From the NCBI GenBank assembly GCA_013306675.1, contig JABLUY010000126.1:1-64000 (forward strand): a stretch of 64,000 nucleotides of DNA, read 5' to 3'. Made by a program: the position numbers and the translations under genes. This DNA is from Thraustochytrium sp. TN22. Taxonomy: Eukaryota > Sar > Bigyra > Thraustochytrida > Thraustochytriidae. Shown here one piece after another: positions 54,028-62,976 of the stretch; the first letter of the stretch is position 1; each line of letters opens with the position of its first letter. Under the pieces are notes generated by a model, which did not search any database, was not told the DNA's origin, and saw only the letters and a list, made by a program, of their open reading frames with translations.

Positions 54028-55077
54028 ATGGCCGACGATGAGGTCCAGGCCCTCGTGGTCGACAACGGCTCCGGCATGTGCAAGGCCGGCTTCGCCGGCG
54101 ACGACGCGCCCCGCGCCGTTTTCCCGTCCATCGTGGGCCGCCCCAAGCACCCGGGCATCATGGTCGGCATGGACCAGAAGGACGCCTACGTCGGTGACGA
54201 GGCCCAGTCCAAGCGTGGTGTCCTCACGCTCAAGTACCCGATCGAGCACGGCATCGTGACCAACTGGGACGACATGGAGAAGATCTGGCACCACACCTTC
54301 TACAACGAGCTCCGCGTCGCCCCGGAGGAGCACCCCGTCCTGCTGACGGAGGCCCCCCTCAACCCCAAGGCCAACCGCGAGCGCATGACCCAGATCATGT
54401 TCGAGACCTTCAACGTCCCGGCCATGTACGTCAACATCCAGGCCGTGCTCTCCCTGTACGCCTCGGGCCGCACCACCGGTGCCGTCCTCGACTCGGGTGA
54501 TGGTGTCACCCACACCGTGCCCATCTACGAGGGCTACGCGCTCCCGCACGCCGTGCTCCGCATCGACCTTGCCGGCCGCGACCTCACCGACTACATGATG
54601 AAGATCCTCACCGAGCGCGGCTACTCGTTCACCACCACCGCCGAGCGCGAGATTGTGCGTGACATCAAGGAGAAGCTCGCCTACGTCGCCCAGGACTTCG
54701 ACGAGGAGATGCGCCTCGCCGCCGAGTCCTCGGCCCTCGAGAAGAGCTACGAGCTCCCGGACGGCAACGTCATCACCATCGGCAACGAGCGCTTCCGCTG
54801 CCCCGAGGTGCTCTTCCAGCCCTCGTTCATCGGCAAGGAGGCCCAGGGTGTCCACGACACCATGTTCCAGACCATCATGAAGTGCGACGTCGATATCCGC
54901 AAGGACCTCTACGCCAACATCGTCATGTCTGGTGGCTCCACCATGTACGAGGGCCTCGCCGCCCGTCTCGAGAAGGAGATGGTCGCCCTCGCCCCCTCGA
55001 CCATGAAGATCAAGGTCGTCGCCCCCCCTGAGCGCAAGTACTCCGTCTGGATTGGCGGCTCCATCCTTGCCTCGCTC

Positions 55078-55109
<32 letters not shown>

Positions 55110-55158
55110 GGAGTACGACGAGTCTGGCCCGTCCATCGTCCACCGCAAGTGCTTCTAA
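54028..55158 (+). CDS. Actin
   Basis: A full-length 376-residue actin from ATG 54028, without introns in the coding part. Conserved elements: [20 protein letters not shown] (phosphate-binding 1), [39 protein letters not shown] (phosphate-binding 2), [22 protein letters not shown], and the invariant C-terminus [21 protein letters not shown] has Asn where most actins have Ala, which I recall as common in stramenopiles. C-ending codons dominate even more than in neighbouring genes (CTC, ATC, AAC, AAG), as expected for a very highly expressed gene. A pyrimidine-rich stretch ending in CAG at about 53719 suggests a 5' UTR intron, but no donor could be fixed. Confidence 0.98.
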
Positions 55159-56569
55159 GCCTGTTGCATCCCGCAATGCTCGAGCTGTCTGTGAGCGGAC
55201 CTGCCCCCGGTCGAGGCTTCAGTGCATCCCGTAGGGGCGGTGTCTGCTTATCGCGGCTGTGTAGTCAGCGCTACCGAACATAATCGAAGTCTTTGTGATA
55301 CAACCCAATCCACCATTCCTCTTGCTGGCTCTTGTCCTGGGCCATGTGTTGTTAGTGGCTGCGTGGCCGAGAAGGTGAAGGTGGACGTGACTTGATGGCA
55401 TCGGCTGCCAAGTCATGGCGAGCATGATCGACGACGTCCACGACTTGCCGCCGATGCCATCAAGTGCCAATGCAGTCGGCGCAGCCCATGGCGGCGACGA
55501 CCACCATGGCCACCAACGACCTGACGGATGTCGCCAGCACCGCCACGGATCTGGGACTGCTGTCGGAGAGTTTGATTCCAAAAATGAAACCATGCCGCCG
55601 CTCTCCACCTCGTTCAGGTCGTCTTTGTCGTGGTGGTAGTTGTTCGTGGGCGTTCTAGCTTGCCAGTCGACCCAAACGTCCACATTGTCACCACAACACC
55701 CTCGACGTCCTTTCATGGTCCTCCTCATCCTTTGAGTTTCTGGTAGGGTTGCCTAGCTAGCTCTAGCTGGAAACCTTGATCATCCTGATTAGCCTGCGTT
55801 CTATTCGCCCTGCTCCTCTCGGTCGTCCTGCTCCTCTTCGAGCGCCTGGTGCGTCAAGGCAAATGGCAGAGCAGCTTAGGATGGCTTCTGATTATCACGA
55901 CGCTTGTCCTCCGCGACCTCCGGCTCGCCCTCGTGGACCAGGGCACTGACGCGAACATGTCCGAGTAAGAAGCGATGACGGCGGATGGCTTCGGTGATGC
56001 TGACTTGGAGCGCAACAGTTTTGATCGAAGTACTGGCAGCCTCTTGCCGAAGACCCTCGGCAAGTTGGTCCCAGCTTGAGCTGGCCGAGACGTGGCGCAA
56101 CGACTCGTGCAAGGCGCCATCGACTCGTGCGAGGGACCCATTTTGACCTTGACGCAATGACGCTCTGGCCCACGACCTGCGCGCGAGAATACTCTGCTGC
56201 CTTGCTCAGGTGACGCCATCAAGGAAGGTCGCGCCACCCCCTGCAGAGCATGTGCTCCTCTCTCTGTTCAGCCAGTGTGGCCTGCTCGCCAGATCGTTGG
56301 ACGCCCTGCTGCGCTGGCCAAGATCCTCTCTTCTGCATCCTCCGCAGACACAAGACCAGCACAAGACGCCCGACAAACAATCCGAGTCCGAATCACAGCA
56401 ACGGCGGCAACCACAATTGAACAATTGGTAAACCATTGGTGATGAAACAACCACATGAACAATTGAACAATTGGTGATGAAAAACAAGCAAAGAACTGAA
56501 AGCACGAACGGAAAAAGAAGAGCTGGCTGGAGAGCGCAACCTCATGATGCGCGATGAGATAGGGCCTGA
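55159..56569. other. Lower-GC convergent 3' region between actin and the giant surface protein
   Basis: Holds both 3' UTRs. A forward ATG frame (55415-55642) is His/Asp-rich, and a reverse frame without ATG (about 55876-56208) reads in a protein-like, amphipathic way, but neither shows a domain and neither is called. A CTAGCTAGCTCTAGCTGG cluster lies at 55753-55770. Near 56413-56475 an AT-rich block repeats GAACAATTG and ATTGGTGATGAAA twice, about 100 bases past the stop of the minus-strand gene, which could mark its 3' end. Confidence 0.5.
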
Positions 56570-59500
56570 TCAGGCCTTGTCGCCGGCCGCGTGAGTGGGC
56601 GACAGGGTCGTATCCGAAGGCTGCTGCAGTTCGCGAAGGATTTCCCTGCCCTCGCTAGAGGAGAGAAGAGCACGGAGAAAGGAACGAACGCGGCCGCTCG
56701 CTGAGCGAGCAACTGGAGGAGAAACCGACCCGTCATAGACAGGGTTGCTGGAGCTGATCTTGGAGGAGGAGGCCGGTCGACCGTCCACGAGCTCGGCAGT
56801 CGCGACCACTGCATCAGACCTACGCTGCCGGCGGCGGCGGAGAGCCAGGAGGACGGCGGCCGCGATGACGAAGAGGGCACCGAGGCTGCCACCGACCGCG
56901 GCTGCGACCGTGCTCTCGCCCGAATTGCCATCGTCGAGAACCGAGCCATCGTCGACGCCCGTCGCGAATTCGTAGGTCGCCGGGATGATCGTCGACGGAA
57001 GAAGCTCCTCGCGCGCGGCAGTGACCAGGGCCGCACGCGTCTGGCTATCCTGGAGGTAAGAGGTGTACGAGGGCGCCGAGGCGTACGAGGCGTAGTCCGG
57101 CAGTGTCAAGGTGTAGGCCGCGTTCGCACTGGCCAGGCGACGACTGCGACGGTCGCCGCCGTCGTCGCTGGTGACCACGATGGCCTCGGCCAAGTTGCCG
57201 TGCAGGTCGCGTACGCCGCTCAGCGTGATCTCTGCGGACGCGCCGCTCCAGAGCACGTCCACGTCGGCGAACACGGTGATGATATAGAGCCCGGGCGAGC
57301 AAGTGAGTGCGGTGGTGGCGATCTCGGAGGTGGTGCCGTTGTTGAGGGAGACGACGAGGTCTGCCTCTAGGTCGCTCCGGCTGCAGTCCACAGGTTCGCT
57401 GAAGCGAAAGTCCATGACGGGCAGCATCCCGGAGGCCTGGCGCACGGTGACGTAAGGCGTAACCGCAACGAGCTCGGGCCCGCTAGAGTCGCGCAGACCG
57501 AGGCGCAGGCCGGACTCCGTCATGCCTACGATGCGGCGAGTGTCGGCGTCCCGGCAGGTCACGTTGAACTTGAGGAGGTAGTGGCCGTACGAGGCCAGTG
57601 GCAGGTCGGAGCCAGCGAGCTGCATCGAGGTGGCGCCGTCCGGAAAGTCCGCCAGGCGCGCCCAGGCGCCGGCCTGCACGCCATCCGCGTAACGAGCGTA
57701 CCAGGCCACGACCTCCGACGTGTAGGCAGAGCTGTCGGCGCTCGTCCCGCGGGCATAGCTGAGGTCCAGGGACGGCCGCGAAGTCGAGACGGTCCAGGTG
57801 GAACCCTTGGCGATGAGGCCGCCGGACCAGTAGATGGGCGGGCACGAGGACGGCCAGTCGAGCCTGTACTCGAGAGTCTTGGCCGTGCCGCTGTCGCAGG
57901 CCGAGGCGACCGTGAAGACGACATCCTTGCCGCCAACCGTCTCAACGAGCCGCTCGAAGAAGACGGTGACGGTCAGTGGCGAGTTGACCGCGACGGTGAG
58001 CGCGACGGGCGAAATCAGGCTCTGCCCACCCACGCGGTAAACGATCTCGCTAGCGGCACTGGCGGAATCCACGGAGATGACCAAGTCGACTTCGTCCATG
58101 TCCACAGACTTGGCCGTGTTGATGAGGAAGGTCATGGATCCGGTATCGCCGTCGAGGACCAGATCCTGGTCGCCCAGCGGCGTCAGCTCGATGACCTCAC
58201 GCGCAGTGGTCCCCGGCACATGCGGGCAGCTCGTGGTGCCGCCGATGACGCGGTAAACGTGGGCGCCGCTGCGCGGGGACTTGTACATGGCGACGGAGAG
58301 CTGGTCTCCAGGGGAGTCCTCGTCAAAGTGCGTCGTGTACGAGATGGAGGTCGTGGTCAGATCGCTCGTGAAGTTCGTCTGCTGCGTGACGGAGGTAAAG
58401 GTGTCGATATCGGTGCGCACGACCTGAAAGTCGATTCTGGAAACAACCGCACTGTAAGTAACACCAACTCCGCCCCCCAATGACGATTCCATATAGAAAC
58501 CGGCGCCGTCGCCTACGTTGGCTATTCCCTTCTCGGTTGTGCTGGTCGAGTGGTAGTCAATGATCGCTGACGTGAAGTTGGTGTTGGACTCGGTAATGGT
58601 AACCTCGCTGCTGCCGAAGGTGAAGATGTTGGAACCGGAATCGGAGCTTGTGCCGGAGACGAAGCGCGTTAAGTCAAGTGGGTTGTTCAGGGCGTCGCGC
58701 TCGTCCTGGTCCCAGGCCTTCAGCAGGGTCTCCCAACTTGCGTGAGCGTTTGCGGCGTCATTGCAGAACTCGATCTTGGCGTCATCTTCCTCAGCAGTTT
58801 CGTCCATACCGAAGCACTCCCTGTCACTCCTGGCGGTGTTGATGTCGGCCATGCTGCGCCGCACGTCCCCGCGCGAGTAGAAGATGAAAGACTGACGTGG
58901 AGGGCTCCACACGGTCGAAGGGTCGCCCTCGATCATGCACTCCACCGAGTCGAACGTGATGAGCGTGGTCCGCGAAAAGTTACTGACTGAGCCCATGAGA
59001 AAGACCATGTTGCCATCGTCGCCGTAGAGACCCTTTGGCGTTTGCAGAGTGAGCTTAAGCTCTTCCGACGTGCTGGTCACAGTGTTGCCGTACGACTCGA
59101 CCTTGTAGTTCGCCGTGGTGTTCTCATTATTGACCTCGTGTACGACTCGAATGAGTGCTGACACGTCGGAGTAGTGCGACGTCGCATACCCCTCTACAGT
59201 ATCGGTAGATTTGGAATTGATCACGGTCGTTTCGGTTGTGAGCTTTCCGGTCCAGGACATCTCGCTGTACGAGCTCCGCACCTGGTCAACGGCAGTCACG
59301 GGCGGGGCGTAGAGGAATGCGATGGGGACTGTGTCGTTCTTGGTGTAGGCCACAGTCGAGGCTGCCTCGTTGACCATGAGTCCCAGCACGAGCATCTTGA
59401 GGTCCGCCGAGGCGGGCGCACCCTGGTCACTGGACCAGAAATTCTCGTTGTGGACGTCGGCGTCCAACTTGCGGACGAAGCGCACGGCAACGCCCTCATC

Positions 59501-62500
59501 GTCCAGTGGCTCGGGGACGGACGAGTTGAATAGCGCCCCGGCCTCGCCCACGTACGCCAGGCGCAGCGCAGCCGATCTGTTGACCCCGCCCTCCAAGACC
59601 GTCTCAAAGGGGATCCAGCAAGGGTTGTTGAGACCGCACTCCACGCTGTTGTCGAGCCCGGGCGCGAGGTTCCCGGAAAGCCGAGCCTGCGTGCCGGCAG
59701 GAAGAAGAAGACACGTCAGACCGTTGTAGATCGTCTCGGTCCTGACGCCGACAGGCGTCTGACGGTTGCCCACGACGACCACATCTGCGTCGACGCCCGA
59801 GCAGTTGTCCAACTCCAGGCTCGTTGCCTGAATCAGCACCTCCAGCTCCGGGATCGGGTGGTGCACGAACTCGACCAAGGTGTTATCCGCAGTGTCGAGG
59901 GTCAGATCCAGCGTCCGGCTCGCGGTGTCGGGGTAGAGATAGCTGTAGCTGTCGCCCACGGCCACGTTATCGGCCATCTGGAAAGTCAGGCCCCAGGTGA
60001 TCGCATTGGCCGGCACGTCCAGGGCGGTGTCCAGCTCCTCGTCCAGGGAGAAGGTTGCAGAGGCGCTGCAGCCTGCGACTCCGACGGTAAGCTCTCGAGG
60101 GCCGAGGGCGTAGCCGCACTCGGTTGCCGCCATGTAGAAGTCGAGTGCCCGCACAGTGGTGTCCACAAAAAAGGCGTTCACATCGGTCGTTGAGATTACC
60201 GCGATGCCTGCGCCGAGAAGGCTTGCGGCGTCCGTGTCACCCGCGAGTGCCGCGAAGGTGTGGTTGTTGTACGAGAACTGGAAGGTGTACGTCAAGCCTT
60301 TGACGACCGCGAACCTGAAGCTCCCGTCGGCTGCGGTCACCGTGCTAGCCATCGCCTCGCCTCCGGAGACCACAGTCACTGTAACGCCCTGAACGCCGCA
60401 GGCAGAGGCGTCGAAGCTGAGCAGGGCGCTGGACGGCATCATGACGTGGCCTTGGAGGGTTTTCGATTCGAGATCCATCAGGTAGAAGGGCTTCTCGAAG
60501 TTCAGGTGGGATATGTCGAGGGTCGACCCGAGCGCCTCGTAGGTGCCGCAAGGGTTACTGCTATCACTGCCAGTACAGACGACGAGGCCAGCATTCGTCG
60601 GCTCTGCGGAGCCAGGAAGGACACGCGTTGCGTCCACGACCATGAGCGAGGCGTCCCAGACGTCTCCGCTTCCGGGTTCGGGCTCCTCGACGACGACCGC
60701 TGCAACAGTCGCCTTGGAGCTGTCCGAGACCACCGTGCGCAGCGGGTCGGCGCTAGCGTCGTTGCTCATGCTAAAAGTGATGGTGATACCCTCGATCTTG
60801 GTCGTGCCGTCTGCACCGAGCACCGTCCAGGTCGTCGTTGCGTGCCACAAGGTCGTCCGCACCTCACAGCCCTCCCACGAGCCACGTGCGTCGCCATTGC
60901 CGGCTTCGCCCCAGGCCACAGGGCGGTCACTTTTCCCCGTGGCGTACACCGAGGTGAGACATGCCGTGTAGCTGATGCCAGGATCGCGCTTGTCGAATGC
61001 CAACCCCTGATTGAACCTGATCGTCTGACCACCGCCTAGCGAAGTGAAAGGCTCCGCATCCGAGCAGGACACCGTGTTGGCGAAGCTCGCCGCGTCAGTG
61101 CCCCCCGTCATGGCGAGGGTCCACGAAGCAACCGTCTCAGCTAGGATGGACGATTTGAAGGTTGCGGTTAGCACGAGCTCACCACTTGTGTCCATCTGCT
61201 GCTCGAAGCTCAGGTCGTCTGCGCGGTAGTATGTGGCAAAGTCGAAGTCGCCCGAGAGGACGTAGCCCAGGTCCCCCCCGGAGGTCTGGTCAAGCGTCGT
61301 AAGCTCGTTCGCGAGAGACGAGCCCCTGCAGATGTTGTGCTGGCAGATGCGCCCGCTATACTGCCGGTGGCTGCACGAGTCGCATAAGCCGTTGCCAAAG
61401 GTGTTGCCCTTGTAGCCGTAGCACACGCCCTGGGAGCAAGTGCCGGTCGACAGGCTCTGTCCCGACGCGCCGAGCTGGGTTCGCAGGCAGTGGACCGGCT
61501 GGCAACCGTCGTCGGAATTGGGAACTGGAAATTCGTACGCGGGGCAGTCGTGCTTCGGGCGTGTTGTGGAAAATTCGGGGCACAGGTCCTCGTTGTTGCA
61601 GTCATGCTTTTCCCAGTCTGCGGTGCACCACGACCCCTTCGGGCACTTCTCGCACGCGTCACTCGTGCTCGTGCTATCATGCTTCGTCCTGTCCATGTAG
61701 TAGCCGGCGCGACAGGTGGGGCAGTGCTTCGAGCCCGTGAGCACCCATTCTGTCGTGCTCTTGAATCCTTCCGTGGAGTCCCAGTCCCAGTCCCGATTTG
61801 GCATGAGCTGGCACGCCTTAGTGTTAGGATAAAAGTTGAACCACTCGCAACCTGCGTGGCTGATGCAAGCTCGACGGCAATCGTGAAGGTTGTCCTGGGT
61901 TTGTATTTGGAGCGGGGTGTCATCCTTGTAATAGTTCTCGTATACGCAGCCAGGCCGCTCTTGCGCTACCAGGCCAAAGGTGTAGATCTTGCTGCCGCAG
62001 TACAGGTTGCCGTGAAATTTACCCTGTGAACTCGTGTACGGTTGTCCACTGTTCGTCATTGCGCCCGAGTACAGCTTGCATTTGTTGGTGTCCGCTTCAT
62101 AGGCCCACGACAGGCACGGATGATGGTCTTCGCTTCGGGCCTTGTTCCCCATTTTCTGGCACATCTCGGAGCCGGAGTAATCGATCCACACCTCGACACT
62201 GCTCAGACAGTTATTGCACAGCCCGCCCTTCGCCCAATGATTTCTGTCTCTCCGGTCAATGGGGTTCACAACGCCCGCGTTGCCATTTCGGTTGTTGTTC
62301 CAGAAAGATGCTTGATAACACGGCGGAACGTAGTAGTACTTGGCGTTGTCGTTGTCGAATTTGCTCTTGATGCTGTCGACGCCGTTCCAGTCGTGCACGG
62401 CCACGAAGTTGTTGTAACCATCCTCGTTTGCGTCCCAGAGGTAATGCCAGCCTTGATTATCCTGGATGTTGACACTTCGCCTAATGCTCGCAACCCAGTG

Positions 62501-62743
62501 ATCCATGCATTTATCGCGGCAAACCTTGGCGTTGGCCACGTCCGAGATTGTCTTGAAGGGGTTCCCGTCTTCGTACCACGTGTGGGCATTGAAATCAGTC
62601 TGAATGTGACGCACATCACCATGCAGAACGCACCCGGGCTGCAAATGATAGGGCATGGTGTTAGGCGTAGCCGCCATCGCCATCGCCATCGCCAGCGCGA
62701 GCACCGTAAGCGCCAGCAGTGCGCTCATGGTCCCGGTGTGCAT
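56570..62743 (-). CDS. Giant type I membrane surface protein with Cys-rich PAN/Apple-like N-terminus
   Basis: 2,057 residues from ATG 62743. Signal peptide at about 6-25 (MSALLALTVLALAMAMAMAA). Residues about 30-340 hold two or three Cys-rich PAN/Apple-like units, the clearest being GCVYENYYKDDTPLQ with CRRACISHAGCEWFNFYP and ACQLMPN. A Cys-rich stretch follows (CPTCRAGYYMDRT, CEKCPKGSWC). About 500-1900 is a long Thr/Ser/Asp-rich beta-type ectodomain with many N-glycosylation sequons; a carboxypeptidase-regulatory-like unit is visible (VTVTVVSGGEAMASTVTAAD then GSFRFAVVKGLTYTFQFSY). One membrane helix (about 1944-1965, LGALFVIAAAVLLAL) is followed by Arg-rich residues and a Ser-rich tail of about 90 residues. 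I do not recognise the family. A cell-surface receptor, adhesin or wall-linked protein is plausible. GC content is clearly lower in the 5' third (about 61400-62740). Confidence 0.82.
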   Translation of the reverse strand: MHTGTMSALLALTVLALAMAMAMAATPNTMPYHLQPGCVLHGDVRHIQTDFNAHTWYEDGNPFKTISDVANAKVCRDKCMDHWVASIRRSVNIQDNQGWHYLWDANEDGYNNFVAVHDWNGVDSIKSKFDNDNAKYYYVPPCYQASFWNNNRNGNAGVVNPIDRRDRNHWAKGGLCNNCLSSVEVWIDYSGSEMCQKMGNKARSEDHHPCLSWAYEADTNKCKLYSGAMTNSGQPYTSSQGKFHGNLYCGSKIYTFGLVAQERPGCVYENYYKDDTPLQIQTQDNLHDCRRACISHAGCEWFNFYPNTKACQLMPNRDWDWDSTEGFKSTTEWVLTGSKHCPTCRAGYYMDRTKHDSTSTSDACEKCPKGSWCTADWEKHDCNNEDLCPEFSTTRPKHDCPAYEFPVPNSDDGCQPVHCLRTQLGASGQSLSTGTCSQGVCYGYKGNTFGNGLCDSCSHRQYSGRICQHNICRGSSLANELTTLDQTSGGDLGYVLSGDFDFATYYRADDLSFEQQMDTSGELVLTATFKSSILAETVASWTLAMTGGTDAASFANTVSCSDAEPFTSLGGGQTIRFNQGLAFDKRDPGISYTACLTSVYATGKSDRPVAWGEAGNGDARGSWEGCEVRTTLWHATTTWTVLGADGTTKIEGITITFSMSNDASADPLRTVVSDSSKATVAAVVVEEPEPGSGDVWDASLMVVDATRVLPGSAEPTNAGLVVCTGSDSSNPCGTYEALGSTLDISHLNFEKPFYLMDLESKTLQGHVMMPSSALLSFDASACGVQGVTVTVVSGGEAMASTVTAADGSFRFAVVKGLTYTFQFSYNNHTFAALAGDTDAASLLGAGIAVISTTDVNAFFVDTTVRALDFYMAATECGYALGPRELTVGVAGCSASATFSLDEELDTALDVPANAITWGLTFQMADNVAVGDSYSYLYPDTASRTLDLTLDTADNTLVEFVHHPIPELEVLIQATSLELDNCSGVDADVVVVGNRQTPVGVRTETIYNGLTCLLLPAGTQARLSGNLAPGLDNSVECGLNNPCWIPFETVLEGGVNRSAALRLAYVGEAGALFNSSVPEPLDDEGVAVRFVRKLDADVHNENFWSSDQGAPASADLKMLVLGLMVNEAASTVAYTKNDTVPIAFLYAPPVTAVDQVRSSYSEMSWTGKLTTETTVINSKSTDTVEGYATSHYSDVSALIRVVHEVNNENTTANYKVESYGNTVTSTSEELKLTLQTPKGLYGDDGNMVFLMGSVSNFSRTTLITFDSVECMIEGDPSTVWSPPRQSFIFYSRGDVRRSMADINTARSDRECFGMDETAEEDDAKIEFCNDAANAHASWETLLKAWDQDERDALNNPLDLTRFVSGTSSDSGSNIFTFGSSEVTITESNTNFTSAIIDYHSTSTTEKGIANVGDGAGFYMESSLGGGVGVTYSAVVSRIDFQVVRTDIDTFTSVTQQTNFTSDLTTTSISYTTHFDEDSPGDQLSVAMYKSPRSGAHVYRVIGGTTSCPHVPGTTAREVIELTPLGDQDLVLDGDTGSMTFLINTAKSVDMDEVDLVISVDSASAASEIVYRVGGQSLISPVALTVAVNSPLTVTVFFERLVETVGGKDVVFTVASACDSGTAKTLEYRLDWPSSCPPIYWSGGLIAKGSTWTVSTSRPSLDLSYARGTSADSSAYTSEVVAWYARYADGVQAGAWARLADFPDGATSMQLAGSDLPLASYGHYLLKFNVTCRDADTRRIVGMTESGLRLGLRDSSGPELVAVTPYVTVRQASGMLPVMDFRFSEPVDCSRSDLEADLVVSLNNGTTSEIATTALTCSPGLYIITVFADVDVLWSGASAEITLSGVRDLHGNLAEAIVVTSDDGGDRRSRRLASANAAYTLTLPDYASYASAPSYTSYLQDSQTRAALVTAAREELLPSTIIPATYEFATGVDDGSVLDDGNSGESTVAAAVGGSLGALFVIAAAVLLALRRRRQRRSDAVVATAELVDGRPASSSKISSSNPVYDGSVSPPVARSASGRVRSFLRALLSSSEGREILRELQQPSDTTLSPTHAAGDKA

Positions 62744-62825
62744 TTCGTTGCTTGCACTGTTCGCCCCTCACGCGATGCCGCCGGACTGCCTCGCGCCTGG
62801 GCTCGCGCGCTCGCGCAGGCGGCTC

Positions 62826-62826
62826 G

Positions 62827-62878
<52 letters not shown>

Positions 62879-62882
62879 CCAG

Positions 62883-62958
<76 letters not shown>

Positions 62959-62976
62959 CAGCCTGCCTGCCTGCCT
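62826..62976. repeat. Long CCTG microsatellite (about 37 units) upstream of the giant gene
   Basis: CCTG units over about 151 bases with only two visible interruptions (CCAG near 62880, CTGCAGCC near 62960). It begins 83 bases upstream of the ATG of the minus-strand giant gene, so it is in its 5' UTR or core promoter, as CAGG on the sense strand. Confidence 0.95.

Noticed and set aside
50410-55176. A reverse open frame of nearly 1,600 codons covering the beta-helix 3' half, the repeat region and actin
   Set aside because: It runs antisense through actin and through simple repeats, which give Arg/Ala/Gly low complexity; no domain is visible.
55415-55642. His/Asp-rich short forward frame downstream of actin
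   Set aside because: Short, without conserved pattern, and overlapped by an equally open reverse frame; coding status cannot be supported.
55876-56208. Reverse protein-like frame downstream of the giant gene
   Set aside because: Has no ATG and no domain. It could be an exon, but no splice partners were found.
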